Of a stretch of 49,516 nt of DNA, positions 40,485 to 49,516 are shown in pieces. This DNA is from DAOMOP01 sp035444405. GTDB taxonomy: Bacteria > Pseudomonadota > Gammaproteobacteria > Burkholderiales > Rhodocyclaceae. Position 1 is the stretch's first letter. Every line of letters starts with the position of its first letter. Location of the stretch: the NCBI GenBank assembly GCA_035444405.1, contig DAOMOP010000009.1:1-49516 (forward strand), read 5' to 3'. The notes beneath the pieces are model-generated. The model was not told the DNA's origin. It was given only the letters and a program-made list of their open reading frames with translations, and ran no database searches. The position numbers and the translations under genes are program-made.

Positions 40485-41696
40485 TCAGGCCTCGGCCCCG
40501 AACAGACGCCCGAAGATGCGGGCGCCGCCGATGTACGTTCCCATCGCCGAACCGACCGTCGTCAGCAGAAACACCAGCAGCACGCGCGAGACGCGATTGC
40601 GCCACCAGCCTTTCCAGTGCATCACGTCGCGCCGCAGGCAGGCGAAGTCACCGACCTGCGGCTTGCGCAGGTAGAGCTCGACCGCCGCCGCGACGAAACC
40701 GATGCCGATGGTCGGGTTCAGCGAGGTCAGCGGCGCACCGAATGCGGCCGTGACGATGGTCAGCGGATGCGCCAGCGCGATCATCCCGCCGATGGCCGCC
40801 AGCCCGCCGTTGATCAGGACCCAGTCCATGATCATCTGTACGCCGAGCTCGGTGTTGCGGCTGAAACCGATCACGAAGCCGGCGATGATCACCGCCACGA
40901 TGATCCACGGCAACAGCTTGGGCCAGCGCGCCTTCGGCGGCAGGCGTTCGAGCGCCGAGAGCGTCTCGTCCGGCGGCACGCGGTCGCTGGCGAGCGCATA
41001 GCGCTCGATGCCGGCAAGGTGCCCCGCGCCGACCACCGCCAGCACGCGGCGCGCGCGCCCCTCCTCGGCGAGCTTGCGCAGCCGCGCCGCCATGTAGCGG
41101 TCGCGCTCGTCGATCAGCGGGCCGTAAAGCGTCTGTGACTGTTCGGCGAACTCGCTGAAGGTCGATTCGAGCATGTCGCCCTGCTTGAGCCGCTCGATGT
41201 CGGTGTCGGCGATCTGATCGCGGCTCAGCACGGTCGACAGCAGCCCGCCGACGAGCTCCATGCGTCGCCACCACGGCACCGAATTGTAGGTGCGCCGCAG
41301 CGTCAGGCCGATCTCCCGGTCGATCAGCACCAGCGGCAGGCCCTGGTCGAGGGCGCCAGCGACCGCCGCGCGCATCTCGGCACCGGGCTCAATGCCATAT
41401 TGCTCGGCGAGGCGTTGCTGGTAGGCGCCCAGCGCAAGACTCGCCGCGACCATCGGCACCTTGCCGCTGCGGATCACGCTGAACAGGTCGAGCCGCCCGA
41501 GGGCGTCGGGATCGAGCATGGCGCGCTGGCGGCTGTCGCACAGTTCGATCGCGACAGCATCGAAGGCGCGCGTGTCGAGCAGCGCCTCGACGGCTCGCGC
41601 ACTGGCCGGCGAGACGTGCGCAGTGCCGAGCAGCGTGATCTCGGTGTCGGCGATTCGGAAGATGCGGTGGGGTTCGCGTTCGAGCAGTTCGTGCAT
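40485..41696 (-). CDS. TraB/PrgY-family membrane protein
   Basis: A 403-aa protein. The N-terminal soluble part has the family marks ITLLGTAHVSPASARAVEALL and AVAIELCDSRQRAML, and near residue 220 VLAVVGAGHLAGI, which are the conserved GTAHVS and GxGH motifs of TraB proteases/TIKI-like folds. About four C-terminal helices follow (LLPWIIVAVIIAGFVIGF onward). Members are tied to pheromone shutdown in enterococci, but in proteobacteria the role is unknown; a metallo-hydrolase fold is likely. Followed by the DUF420 gene in the same direction. Confidence 0.9.
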   Translation of the reverse strand: MHELLEREPHRIFRIADTEITLLGTAHVSPASARAVEALLDTRAFDAVAIELCDSRQRAMLDPDALGRLDLFSVIRSGKVPMVAASLALGAYQQRLAEQYGIEPGAEMRAAVAGALDQGLPLVLIDREIGLTLRRTYNSVPWWRRMELVGGLLSTVLSRDQIADTDIERLKQGDMLESTFSEFAEQSQTLYGPLIDERDRYMAARLRKLAEEGRARRVLAVVGAGHLAGIERYALASDRVPPDETLSALERLPPKARWPKLLPWIIVAVIIAGFVIGFSRNTELGVQMIMDWVLINGGLAAIGGMIALAHPLTIVTAAFGAPLTSLNPTIGIGFVAAAVELYLRKPQVGDFACLRRDVMHWKGWWRNRVSRVLLVFLLTTVGSAMGTYIGGARIFGRLFGAEA

Positions 41697-41784
41697 GGCT
41701 TCTTGTCGGTTGTATGGCGGTCTGCAGCGCTGTCGACCGGGGGCACGTGCAGGTCTGCGGTCCGTCGGCTGCGGCGTGCGGTGC

Positions 41785-44178
41785 TCAGGACGCCTGCTTG
41801 ATCGCCAGCACGGCCTGATTGCGCAGGGTGCGCAGCAGCGACAGTTCCCTGTCGGTGATCACGATATCACCGGCGTGCTCATTGTCGGCGTAAATCATGC
41901 CCACCGGGTTCTTGCGGATGGTGAGCGGAAGAACCACGAAGGTCCTGGCATCGACCGCCTTGCGGTACCACTCGGGCACGCGCGGCGCGATCTTCGGGTC
42001 GTCGATGTCGCTGATCAGGATGTCGACGCCGTTGGCGAGCGCGGCATGGAAGATGTCGGGCGTGAATGCGAGGCTGAACCTGAAGCGGCGTGCGACCTCC
42101 GCGGTGTCGGGCCCGAAGCCGAAACGTCCCTGCATGCAATTGCCGCGTGCGTCCCTGACGCACAGCAGCACGCGCTTGAATCCCATGGCCCGATAAATCG
42201 TCTCGAGGATGATGCGCAGCACGTCGTTGAGCCTGTAATCCTCGACCAGGGTGTTGCTGATGTCCTGGATGCCGGCCGTCAGCACGGCATGGGCGTCGGA
42301 CGGCTTGCCGCCGCTGCTCTCACCCCCCGCCGTATCGCCTGCAGATGGGGGGGCCTGCTCGAGCACGGTCGCCGCGATGCCCTCGGCTTCACCGGCATCG
42401 GGCTGCCCGGGCGTCATCACCGAACCGCCCGAGAATGCACGCAGCTGCTGCCCGATCTGTGTCTGCGGCAGATTGATGCGGATCAGCCGCGAGAATTCGC
42501 CGATCTCGTCGATCGATTGCTCGACCAGCTTGTGCAGTTGCCGGTCCTCGATCGGCACGGCTTCGCCGAAGCGTCGCACGATCGTCTGCATCGCCTTGTC
42601 GCGCTCGTCCGGCGGCAACAAAGCGACCGCCGCGCAAACGTCGTTCGCGAATCCGGCCAGCGCGCGCAGCCGCTCCTCGCGGTTCGCCGGCTTGCGCACG
42701 CGCCCTTCCGGCAGCGGACGCATCGAGTCGACGATCAGCGCCGGAAACCCCCAGCTCTCGGCAATCGCCGTGCCGAGCTCGTCGAAGCCGATCCCCAGCA
42801 CCCTGATCGCCGCCGCGGCTTCGCTGCAGCCGCTGCGCGCCTGCTCGGAGCGGATCTCGTCGCACTCCTCGGGAAAATAGAAGTGCGCGAGCAGTCGCCC
42901 CAGGTTTCCGAAGATCGCGCAGATGAAGGCCTGTTCGCCATCGCGCGAGCGCTGATGCGTGGCGAGCTCGCGCGCGAGCGTGCCGGCGAGGTTCGCGCGC
43001 AGGAACTCTTCCTTGAGCTGCTTGACGTTGGTCTTGTTCTCGAGGTGCTCGAACAGCAGCACCGTGATCGCCATGTTCCTGACGGCATCGAAGCCGAGCA
43101 CCATCACGGCGCGCGACACCGTGCTGATGCTGCCGCCCCCGGCATGCCGGTAATGCACCGCGTTGACCAGCCGCAAGAGCTTGTTCGTCAGCGAAAAATC
43201 CTTGAGCACGAGGCTGGAGAGCTTGTTTACGCTCTCGGACTCGCTCGACGTGATGCGGTTGATCGCACTGACCGATTCGGACAGCGCCGGAAAATCGCTC
43301 TTGTGCCGCATGCGCCTGAGCAGGAACTCGACCGTCCCGCGGGCCGCCTTGTGCTCGGTTGCGCCGTCCTCGGCCGGCGGCCTGAGGTAGTTCTGCAGCG
43401 CCAGCCGGAACTCCTCGACGGTCTGGAACCGCGCCGCCGGATTGCGCGCCACCGCCCGCAGCGCAATGCTGCGCAGGCGGTCGTCGATGTCCGCGCCCTC
43501 GCCGGGCCAGCGCACATCCTCGCTCGCGATGCGTCGCATGACGCGCTGGACGTCCTCATCGGGGAACACGCGCGCACCGCACAGCATCTCGATCAGCATC
43601 AGCCCGGCCGCGAACACGTCGTTGCGCGCGGTGACGGTGCGCTCGCGCACATACTCCGGCGCCATGTAGGCGGGCGTCCCCGAAAATCCCGCACTGCTCG
43701 ACCCGCCGTGCTCGACGCGCAGCGCGATGCCGAAGTCCATCACCCGCGGCGTGCCGTCGCCATCCATCAGCACGTTGCTCGGCTTGAGGTCGCGGTGGAT
43801 CACCTGCTGCGCATGGGCTGCGCCGACGGCGGCGAGGATCCGGTCGATCAGCGCGACCGCTTCGACCGGCGCAATCCGCCCGCGTCGCTTCAGCCACGAG
43901 TCGAGGTTCTCGCCCGGGACGAACTCGAACACCAGATAGAGATCGCCGCCGACCTGACCGGCATCGAAGATCGGCACGATGCCGGGGTGGCGGAGCTTGC
44001 TGACGATGCGTGCCTCGGCGAGCAAGGCCTCGTTCTGGTGGCGGTTCGCCGTGCCGACGTGCAGCGTCTTGACCGCCACGTCGCGGTCGAGCTGTGGATC
44101 GTGGGCGAGATAGACGACGCTCTGGGCTCCGCGACCCAGCTCACGCCGCACCTCGAACCGCCCGATCAGCTCAGCCAT
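41785..44178 (-). CDS. Ser/Thr protein kinase with HDOD and GAF domains
   Basis: A 797-aa cytoplasmic signalling protein. Kinase domain at about 8-270: P-loop GRGAQSVVY, Lys37 in VAVKTL, HRDLKPSN, DFGIA and the APE-like AYMAPEYV. HDOD domain at about 290-500: FPALSESVSAINRITSSESESVNKLSSLVLKDFSLTNKLLRLVNAVHYR, then RAVMVLGFDAVRNMAITVLLFEHL. GAF domain at about 610-790: DISNTLVEDYRLNDVLRIILETIYRAMGFKRVLLCVRD to VLPLTIRKNPVGMIYADNEHAG. The HDOD domain lacks the HD metal pair, as is normal. This combination recalls betaproteobacterial stress or motility control proteins. No partner gene is coupled to it. Confidence 0.93.
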   Translation of the reverse strand: MAELIGRFEVRRELGRGAQSVVYLAHDPQLDRDVAVKTLHVGTANRHQNEALLAEARIVSKLRHPGIVPIFDAGQVGGDLYLVFEFVPGENLDSWLKRRGRIAPVEAVALIDRILAAVGAAHAQQVIHRDLKPSNVLMDGDGTPRVMDFGIALRVEHGGSSSAGFSGTPAYMAPEYVRERTVTARNDVFAAGLMLIEMLCGARVFPDEDVQRVMRRIASEDVRWPGEGADIDDRLRSIALRAVARNPAARFQTVEEFRLALQNYLRPPAEDGATEHKAARGTVEFLLRRMRHKSDFPALSESVSAINRITSSESESVNKLSSLVLKDFSLTNKLLRLVNAVHYRHAGGGSISTVSRAVMVLGFDAVRNMAITVLLFEHLENKTNVKQLKEEFLRANLAGTLARELATHQRSRDGEQAFICAIFGNLGRLLAHFYFPEECDEIRSEQARSGCSEAAAAIRVLGIGFDELGTAIAESWGFPALIVDSMRPLPEGRVRKPANREERLRALAGFANDVCAAVALLPPDERDKAMQTIVRRFGEAVPIEDRQLHKLVEQSIDEIGEFSRLIRINLPQTQIGQQLRAFSGGSVMTPGQPDAGEAEGIAATVLEQAPPSAGDTAGGESSGGKPSDAHAVLTAGIQDISNTLVEDYRLNDVLRIILETIYRAMGFKRVLLCVRDARGNCMQGRFGFGPDTAEVARRFRFSLAFTPDIFHAALANGVDILISDIDDPKIAPRVPEWYRKAVDARTFVVLPLTIRKNPVGMIYADNEHAGDIVITDRELSLLRTLRNQAVLAIKQAS

Positions 44179-44273
44179 GCCCTGCCCACCCCTAGGTCGC
44201 GTCGCCGCGAACGCCGCAAATTATTACAAAAGCCCGGTACCGTCCAGTGGCGACCGCCGCCACAGCCGCGGGG

Positions 44274-44840
44274 TCAGGCTTTCAGATGCGGCAATGCGAG
44301 AAACAGCGCGCTGATCGACTTGCCGTCGGTGATCTCTCCGGCATGGATCGCACGCTGCGCGGCGTCGTGATCGAGCATCACGACCTGGAGGAATTCGCCG
44401 TCGTCGAGCGACGCGCCGACGTGGCGCAGGCCGCGGGCGAGGAAGATCTCGATGCGCTCGTCCGAATAGCCGATGCACGGGTGCATGGTGCCCAGATGCA
44501 GCCAGTCGTCGGCCTCGTAGCCGGTCTCTTCGCGCAGCTCGCGACGCGCACACGCGAGCACGTCCTCGTCGGCGTCGATCTTGCCGGCCGGCAGCTCGAC
44601 GAACACTCGGCGCAGCGGATAGCGATACTGGCGCTCGAACAGCAGGCGGCCGTCCGGCAGCACCGCGACGACCACCACCGCACCCGGATGCCGCACGTAT
44701 TCGCGCGTGGCCTCACTGCCGTCGGGCAGCTTGACGACGTCGCGGCGCACGTCGAGCAGCTTGCCGCGAAACACGACCTCGCTGCTGAGCCCGCTTTCCT
44801 CGAGCTCGTGGTCCGATCCGTCGTCCAGTGCGTGCGCCAT
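44274..44840 (-). CDS. NUDIX hydrolase, ADP-ribose pyrophosphatase type
   Basis: A 188-aa hydrolase with a complete Nudix box, GKIDADE-x7-RELREETGY (G-x5-E-x7-R-E-U-x-E-E-x-G-U). The upstream VFRGKLLDVRRDVVKLPDGSEATREYVRHPGAVVVVAVL is typical of ADP-ribose diphosphatases such as NudF. It would turn ADP-ribose into AMP and ribose 5-phosphate. It is the last gene of the nuo-DUF2818 row, two bases after DUF2818, which is conserved in many betaproteobacteria; a role in recycling NAD-derived ADP-ribose beside complex I is a plausible link but not proven. Confidence 0.92.
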   Translation of the reverse strand: MAHALDDGSDHELEESGLSSEVVFRGKLLDVRRDVVKLPDGSEATREYVRHPGAVVVVAVLPDGRLLFERQYRYPLRRVFVELPAGKIDADEDVLACARRELREETGYEADDWLHLGTMHPCIGYSDERIEIFLARGLRHVGASLDDGEFLQVVMLDHDAAQRAIHAGEITDGKSISALFLALPHLKA

Positions 44841-44842
44841 GT

Positions 44843-45172
44843 TCAAACGGCGGCGCGGCCGCTGCCGCGGCGGCGCCAGAGGTAGCGGTAGACGAACCCG
44901 GGAAACGCGAACACGACGAACAGGCTGATCGTGACCGCATAGAACTGCCACGCTTGTGGATAGGCCGTGCCGTGCCCCTGCACCTCGAGCACCCGCGCGA
45001 GCACGCCGACGGCGAGATACAGCAGCGCCAGCTCGAGCAGCCGCCAGCCGAACGCCTTGTGCCCGCCGCGCGGCGCGAGCACGAACAGAACGCGCTCGAC
45101 GAGCAGCGGCAGGTTGGCCGCGACGAACGCGATCGCGAGCAGGAGGTAGAGGCCGCTGCCCTGCGTGATCAT
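44843..45172 (-). CDS. DUF2818-family membrane protein
   Basis: A 109-aa protein with three hydrophobic helices (GLYLLLAIAFVAANLPLLV, RLLELALLYLAVGVLARVL, WQFYAVTISLFVVFAFPGFVYRYL). DUF2818 is found in betaproteobacteria almost always behind nuoN, so it may be a small accessory or assembly factor of complex I (inference from context). It starts four bases after the nuoN stop codon and ends two bases before the NUDIX start, hence co-transcribed. Confidence 0.9.
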   Translation of the reverse strand: MITQGSGLYLLLAIAFVAANLPLLVERVLFVLAPRGGHKAFGWRLLELALLYLAVGVLARVLEVQGHGTAYPQAWQFYAVTISLFVVFAFPGFVYRYLWRRRGSGRAAV

Positions 45173-45176
45173 GGCC

Positions 45177-46646
45177 TCACAGCGACGCCATCAGCGCATA
45201 CGCGCACAGCGACATCAGCCCCTGCGGAAACAGTCCGAACACGGCGATCGCGAGGCCGTTGGCCGACAGCATCACGCGAATGTCGGGCGCCGCGTGGAGG
45301 GGCGCCGCGTCCTCCGGTTCGTCGAAGTACATCACCTTGACGACCCGCAGGTAGTAGAACGCGCCGATCACCGACATGATCACCGCAAGCACGGCGAGCC
45401 AGATGTGGCCGGCGGCGACGACCGCCTGCAGCACCGCGAGCTTGGCGAAGAAGCCGATGAAGAACGGAATGCCCGCCATCGAGAACATGACGATCATCAT
45501 CATCGCGGCGAACCACGAATTGCGCTTGTTGAGCCCCTTGAAGTCGTCGATGTTCTCGGCCTCGAAGCCGGCGCGCGAGAGCAGGATGACCATGCCGAAC
45601 GAGGCGAGGCTCATCACCACGTAGGCGACCGCGTAGAACATCGCCGAGCTGTACGCGTTCAGCGCGAAGTGCTGGTCACCGTTCACGACGCCGGCGAGCA
45701 GACCGAGCAGCACGAAGCCCATGTGCGAGATGCCCGAGTAGGCCAGCATGCGCTTGATGTTGGTCTGCGCGATCGCCGCGATGTTGCCGAGGATGATCGA
45801 CAGCACGGCGAGGAACAGCATCATCGTCTGCCAGTGCTCGGCCAGATCGAACAGGCCGAACACGAACAGGCGCAAGGCCATCGCGAACGCGGCGAGCTTC
45901 GGCGCCGTCGCGATCATCAGCGTCACGGCGCTCGGCGCGCCGTGATAGACGTCCGGAACCCACATGTGGAACGGCACCACGCCGAGCTTGAAGGCGACGC
46001 CGGCCATCACGAACACCAGCCCGAAGGTGAGCACCGTCTTGTTCGCCGACTGATGGTAGATCGATTCGGCAACGCCGCCGAAATCGAGGCTGCCGGTCGC
46101 CGCGTAGATCATCGACATGCCGTACAGCAGCATGCCGGAGGCGAGTGCACCGAGCACGAAGTACTTCATCGCCGCTTCGGTCGAGCGCACCGAATCACGA
46201 TCGAACGCGACCATCGCATACAGCGCCAGCGACATCATCTCGAGGCCGATGTACAGCGACAGCATGTGGTTGGAGGTGACCATCACCATCATGCCCAGCG
46301 TCATCAGCACGGTGAGCAGGTAGTACTCGGGACGATCCATGCTGCGGTCGGCGAGATAGCCGCGCCCGTAGAGCAAGCCGATCGCCACCGCGAAGTAGAT
46401 CATCAGCTTCAGGAAATCGCCCAGCAGGTCCGACACGAACATGCTGCTGAAGGTCAGCGTGATCTCGCTGTCCATCGTCACCACCGTGATCAGCGCCGCC
46501 ACGATCAGGGTGCCCTGGGCGAGGATGTAGGCGAGATTGCTCGCAATCCTGCGGGCAAAGGTGCTGGCCAGCATGATCACCAGCGCCATCACGGCGACGA
46601 AGATCTCGGCCGCTGCGGGGTAGAAGTCGGGGACTACAAAGTTCAT
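45177..46646 (-). CDS. nuoN: NADH-quinone oxidoreductase subunit N
   Basis: A 489-aa antiporter-like subunit of complex I, with about 14 transmembrane helices and one proton channel. Conserved features are AMKYFVLGALASGMLLYGMSMIYA (with a key Lys), FKLGVVPFHMWVPDVYHGAPSAVTLMIATAPKLAAF (helix 7-8 with the broken-helix Pro and Lys), and RMLAYSGISHMGFVLLGL. Length is normal. It lies 37 bases after nuoM and four bases before DUF2818. Confidence 0.97.
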   Translation of the reverse strand: MNFVVPDFYPAAAEIFVAVMALVIMLASTFARRIASNLAYILAQGTLIVAALITVVTMDSEITLTFSSMFVSDLLGDFLKLMIYFAVAIGLLYGRGYLADRSMDRPEYYLLTVLMTLGMMVMVTSNHMLSLYIGLEMMSLALYAMVAFDRDSVRSTEAAMKYFVLGALASGMLLYGMSMIYAATGSLDFGGVAESIYHQSANKTVLTFGLVFVMAGVAFKLGVVPFHMWVPDVYHGAPSAVTLMIATAPKLAAFAMALRLFVFGLFDLAEHWQTMMLFLAVLSIILGNIAAIAQTNIKRMLAYSGISHMGFVLLGLLAGVVNGDQHFALNAYSSAMFYAVAYVVMSLASFGMVILLSRAGFEAENIDDFKGLNKRNSWFAAMMMIVMFSMAGIPFFIGFFAKLAVLQAVVAAGHIWLAVLAVIMSVIGAFYYLRVVKVMYFDEPEDAAPLHAAPDIRVMLSANGLAIAVFGLFPQGLMSLCAYALMASL

Positions 46647-46683
46647 CTTCTGACCAGTCCGTTAAGGTTACTCGGCCGCTCGT

Positions 46684-48165
46684 TCAGAGCTTGCTCACGG
46701 CAACGTGCCGCAGGAGTTCGTCCACGGAGGCGTGCATGACCTCGGTGAAGGGGAACGGGTAAAGACCCATCGCCAGCACGCACAGCGCGAGCAGCGCCAG
46801 GAACGCGAACTCGCGCGAGCCGATGTCGTCGAGCTGCGCGACGTGGTCGTTCCCGATCCGTCCGAAGATCACCCGCTTGTACATCCACAGCGTGTAGGCC
46901 GCCCCGAGGATCAGCGTCGTCGCGGCGAAGAAGGCAACCCAGAAATCGAACTGCACCGCGCCGAGCACGACCATGAACTCGCCGACGAAGCCGCTGGTGC
47001 CCGGCAGCCCCGCATTGGCCATCGCGAAGAGCATGAAGAAGGCCGCGAACTTGGGCATCGTCTTCACCACGCCGCCGTAGTCAGCGATGTTGCGCGAGTG
47101 CATGCGGTCGTAGAGCACGCCGATGCACAGGAACATCGCGCCCGACACGAAGCCGTGCGAGATCATCTGAACGAGCGCGCCCTCGATGCCGAGCGCGTTG
47201 AACATGAAGAAGCCCAGCGTCACGAAACCCATGTGCGCGATCGACGAGTAGGCGACGAGCTTCTTCATGTCGGTCTGCACCAGCGCGACGAAGCCGATAT
47301 AGACGACCGCGATCAGCGACAGCGTGATCATCAGCGGCGCCATCGCATGCGCCGCGTCGGGCACGATCGGCAGCGAGAAGCGCAGGAAGCCGTAGGCGCC
47401 GAGCTTCAGTGCGATCGCGGCCAGCACCACCGAGCCACCCGTCGGCGCCTCGACGTGCGCGTCGGGCAGCCAGGTGTGCACCGGCCACATCGGCACCTTG
47501 ACCGCGAAGGCGATCAGGAAGGCCCAGAAGATCAGCGTCTGCGGGCCGATCGCCAGCGGCAGCTGGTGCCAGGTCAGGATGTTGAAGCTGCCGCCCGACT
47601 CCATGAACAGGTAAAGCAGCGCGACCAGCATCAGCAGCGAGCCGACCAGCGTGTAGATGAAGAACTTGAGCGCCGCATACACGCGGTTCGCCCCACCCCA
47701 GATGCCGATGATCAGGTACAGCGGAATCAGCGAGGCCTCGAAGAAGACGTAGAACAGAATGCCGTCCAGGGCCGAGAAGATGCCGTTCATCAGCCCCGAC
47801 ATGATCAGGAACGCCGCCATGTACTGCGCGACCTTGTCCTGGATGACCTGCCAGCCGGCGATCACGACGATGACGGTGATGAAGGCGTTGAGGACCACGA
47901 AGAGCATCGAGATGCCGTCGACGCCGAGCTGGTAGTTGATGTTGAAGCGCGGAACCCACGGCGCGAACTCGACGAACTGCATCGCGCTGGTGCTCGTGTC
48001 GAAGAGCATCCACAGCGGTATCGTCACGACCAAACCGAGAAAGGCCACGGTCAGAGCCAGATAGCGTGCAAGCGGTGCATTGCGGTCCGACCCCGTGGCG
48101 AGCACGAGCAATCCGCCCAGGATCGGTATCCAGATCGCGAGGCTGAGAAGTGGCATACCCGTCAT
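46684..48165 (-). CDS. nuoM: NADH-quinone oxidoreductase subunit M
   Basis: A 493-aa antiporter-like subunit of complex I. Marks are GVDGISMLFVVLNAFITVIVV, FYVFFEASLIPLYLIIGIWGG (the conserved Glu in helix 5), FKVPMWPVHTWLPDAHVEAPTGGSVVLAAIALKLGAYGFLRF (in this gene AFAVKVPMWP), and KLVAYSSIAHMGFVTLG. It works with NuoL and NuoN in proton pumping. Spacing is 72 bases from nuoL and 37 to nuoN; both gaps lack strong terminators, in keeping with one operon. Confidence 0.97.
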   Translation of the reverse strand: MTGMPLLSLAIWIPILGGLLVLATGSDRNAPLARYLALTVAFLGLVVTIPLWMLFDTSTSAMQFVEFAPWVPRFNINYQLGVDGISMLFVVLNAFITVIVVIAGWQVIQDKVAQYMAAFLIMSGLMNGIFSALDGILFYVFFEASLIPLYLIIGIWGGANRVYAALKFFIYTLVGSLLMLVALLYLFMESGGSFNILTWHQLPLAIGPQTLIFWAFLIAFAVKVPMWPVHTWLPDAHVEAPTGGSVVLAAIALKLGAYGFLRFSLPIVPDAAHAMAPLMITLSLIAVVYIGFVALVQTDMKKLVAYSSIAHMGFVTLGFFMFNALGIEGALVQMISHGFVSGAMFLCIGVLYDRMHSRNIADYGGVVKTMPKFAAFFMLFAMANAGLPGTSGFVGEFMVVLGAVQFDFWVAFFAATTLILGAAYTLWMYKRVIFGRIGNDHVAQLDDIGSREFAFLALLALCVLAMGLYPFPFTEVMHASVDELLRHVAVSKL

Positions 48166-48237
48166 TGTTGCTTTCCGTTCAGAGCGTCATCGTCGACGCG
48201 CGTTGATTGTTGATTGCAGGATTCCGGCTTCGCCGGC

Positions 48238-49516
48238 TCAGCGGATGTTGAACCAGAAGGTCAGCATCACGAACACGCCGATGATCATCGCAAACGCATA
48301 CTGATAGAGGTGGCCGCTCTGGAACAGCCGGCTGATCTGGGCGATGAGGCCGACCGTGCGGGCCGAGCCGTCGACGATCACGCCGTCGATCACCGCGCGG
48401 TCGCCGCCTTTCCACAGCCCGGTGCCGAGCACGCGCGCGCCGGCGGCGAAGACGATCTCGTTGAAGCGATCGAAGTAGTACTTGTTCTCGAGCAGCGTGT
48501 GGACCGCGCGGAACTTGCGCTGGATCGCCGCCGGGATGTCGGGGCGCACCAAGTAGAAGAACCAGGCCGTCGCGACGCCGGCCATCGCCAGCCAGAACGG
48601 CGCGGTCTGCAGGCCGTGCAACGCCATCGCCAGCGGACCGTGGAAGGCCGCCTCGAGCTCGGACAGGCCGACATGGTTGGCAGCGACGTGGATCGCGTCA
48701 CCGAACCAGTCGCCGAACAGCATCGGCTCGATCGTGAAGTAGCCGATCAGCACCGACGGGATCGCCAGCAGGATCAACGGCACGGTGACCACCCACGGCG
48801 ACTCGTGCGGCTTCTGGCCCGGTGCGAGTCCATGGTGGTGGTCGGCGGACGGCTCTTCGTCCTCATGGTCGCCGTGATGATCGACGTGGCCCTGGCCGAA
48901 GCGCTCCTTGCCGTGGAAGACCAGGAAATACATGCGGAACGAGTAGAAGGCGGTCACGAACACGCCCAGCAGCACGCAGAACATCGCATAGCCCGCGCCC
49001 GGAATGGTCGCCGCATGCACCGCCTCGATGATCGAATCCTTGGAGTAGAAGCCGGCGAACAGCGGAAAGCCGATCAGCGCGAGCGAACCGAGCAGCGACG
49101 TGAGCCAGGTGATCGGCATGTACTTCCACAGCCCGCCCATGTTGCGCATGTCCTGGTCGTGATGCATGCCGATGATGACCGAGCCGGCGCCGAGGAACAG
49201 CAACGCCTTGAAGAACGCGTGCGTCATCAGGTGGAACACCGCCGCCGAGTACGCCGACACCCCCAGCGCCACGGTCATGTAGCCGAGCTGCGACAGCGTC
49301 GAGTACGCGACCACGCGCTTGATGTCGTTCTGCACGATGCCGAGGAAGCCCATGAAGAGCGCGGTGGTCGCGCCGATCACCAGCACGAAGGACAGCGCCG
49401 CGTCGGACAGCTCGAACAGCGGCGACATGCGCGCGACCATGAAGATGCCGGCCGTGACCATCGTCGCGGCGTGGATCAGCGCCGAGATCGGCGTCGGGCC
49501 TTCCATCGAGTCGGGC
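48238..49516 (-). CDS. nuoL: NADH-quinone oxidoreductase subunit L, C-terminal part (5' end outside window)
   Basis: The frame is open to the window edge, so about the last 426 of a usual 650-690 residues are seen. It includes the conserved SMEGPTPISALIHAATMVTAGIFMVARM, VQNDIKRVVAYSTLSQLGYMTVALG and FHLMTHAFFKALLFLGAGSVI, which form the proton channel. The C-terminal lateral helix that braces NuoM and NuoN is included. A His/Asp-rich loop (HVDHHGDHEDEEPSADHHHG) is a natural feature of proteobacterial NuoL, though here it is long. The remaining nuo genes should lie upstream of the window. Confidence 0.97.
   Translation of the reverse strand, partial: PDSMEGPTPISALIHAATMVTAGIFMVARMSPLFELSDAALSFVLVIGATTALFMGFLGIVQNDIKRVVAYSTLSQLGYMTVALGVSAYSAAVFHLMTHAFFKALLFLGAGSVIIGMHHDQDMRNMGGLWKYMPITWLTSLLGSLALIGFPLFAGFYSKDSIIEAVHAATIPGAGYAMFCVLLGVFVTAFYSFRMYFLVFHGKERFGQGHVDHHGDHEDEEPSADHHHGLAPGQKPHESPWVVTVPLILLAIPSVLIGYFTIEPMLFGDWFGDAIHVAANHVGLSELEAAFHGPLAMALHGLQTAPFWLAMAGVATAWFFYLVRPDIPAAIQRKFRAVHTLLENKYYFDRFNEIVFAAGARVLGTGLWKGGDRAVIDGVIVDGSARTVGLIAQISRLFQSGHLYQYAFAMIIGVFVMLTFWFNIR

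Overview
The window looks like a high-GC betaproteobacterial chromosome, plausibly Rhodocyclales/Azoarcus-Thauera-like or Burkholderiales; the genus cannot be settled from sequence alone. The evidence is the nuoL-nuoM-nuoN end of a 14-gene complex I operon followed directly by a DUF2818 gene and a NUDIX hydrolase, a 3-hydroxybutyrate oligomer hydrolase (polyhydroxybutyrate turnover), a liv-type ABC transporter, DUF2917, DUF1127 and DUF6494 proteins, and uniformly high GC in the core genes. Two runs of ten N (4565-4574 and 34616-34625) show that this is a scaffold.

Region 1 (1-11.2 kb) is a mobile, accessory zone. It holds the 3' end of an EAL phosphodiesterase gene, an intact IS1182-type element (443-2063), and two lower-GC orphan genes (a secreted 442-aa protein and a membrane protein). 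A four-gene IS21-type element follows (about 4507-11160). Its istA gene is split by a 3.31-kb serine-recombinase element (about 5966-9281) carrying a DUF5372 gene, an HTH gene, a small ORF reached through an A9 run, and a 694-aa large serine recombinase. That element itself contains a 163-bp MITE-like insert (8808-8970), giving a three-level nest. The element enters istA exactly inside the conserved N-E-K/G-R-V-E codons, and removing it restores a 499-codon istA. This is the most unusual system in the window.

Region 2 (11.2-25.8 kb) has a LysE-type exporter, a TumE/TumA-like toxin-antitoxin pair with a perfect inverted repeat over the toxin start codon, an AtuA/DUF4387 pair, a membrane diguanylate cyclase and a ferredoxin-reductase-like flavoprotein. 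Next comes a complete branched-chain-type ABC importer (livG, livF, livH, livM, with livK convergent), then a flavodoxin-like protein and the 3HB-oligomer hydrolase.

Region 3 (25.8-37.4 kb) is patchy: DUF6494, a membrane-tethered TIR protein, a patatin phospholipase bracketed by tandem REP-like palindromes, a second LysE exporter about 85% identical to the first, DM13, LysR, DUF2917, cupin, AlkA-type glycosylase, a LysR gene broken by the second N run, and DUF1127. Between these lie gene scraps (LysE 3' end, GNAT, EAL-HDOD N-terminus, LysR fragment, epimerase fragment) that indicate repeated partial duplication and deletion.

Region 4 (36.6-49.5 kb) is ordinary core genome: an XRE regulator followed by an LplT-PlsC fusion, GrpB, DUF420, TraB/PrgY, a kinase-HDOD-GAF signalling protein, NUDIX, DUF2818 and the nuoNML genes. 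No rRNA, tRNA or CRISPR array was recognised.
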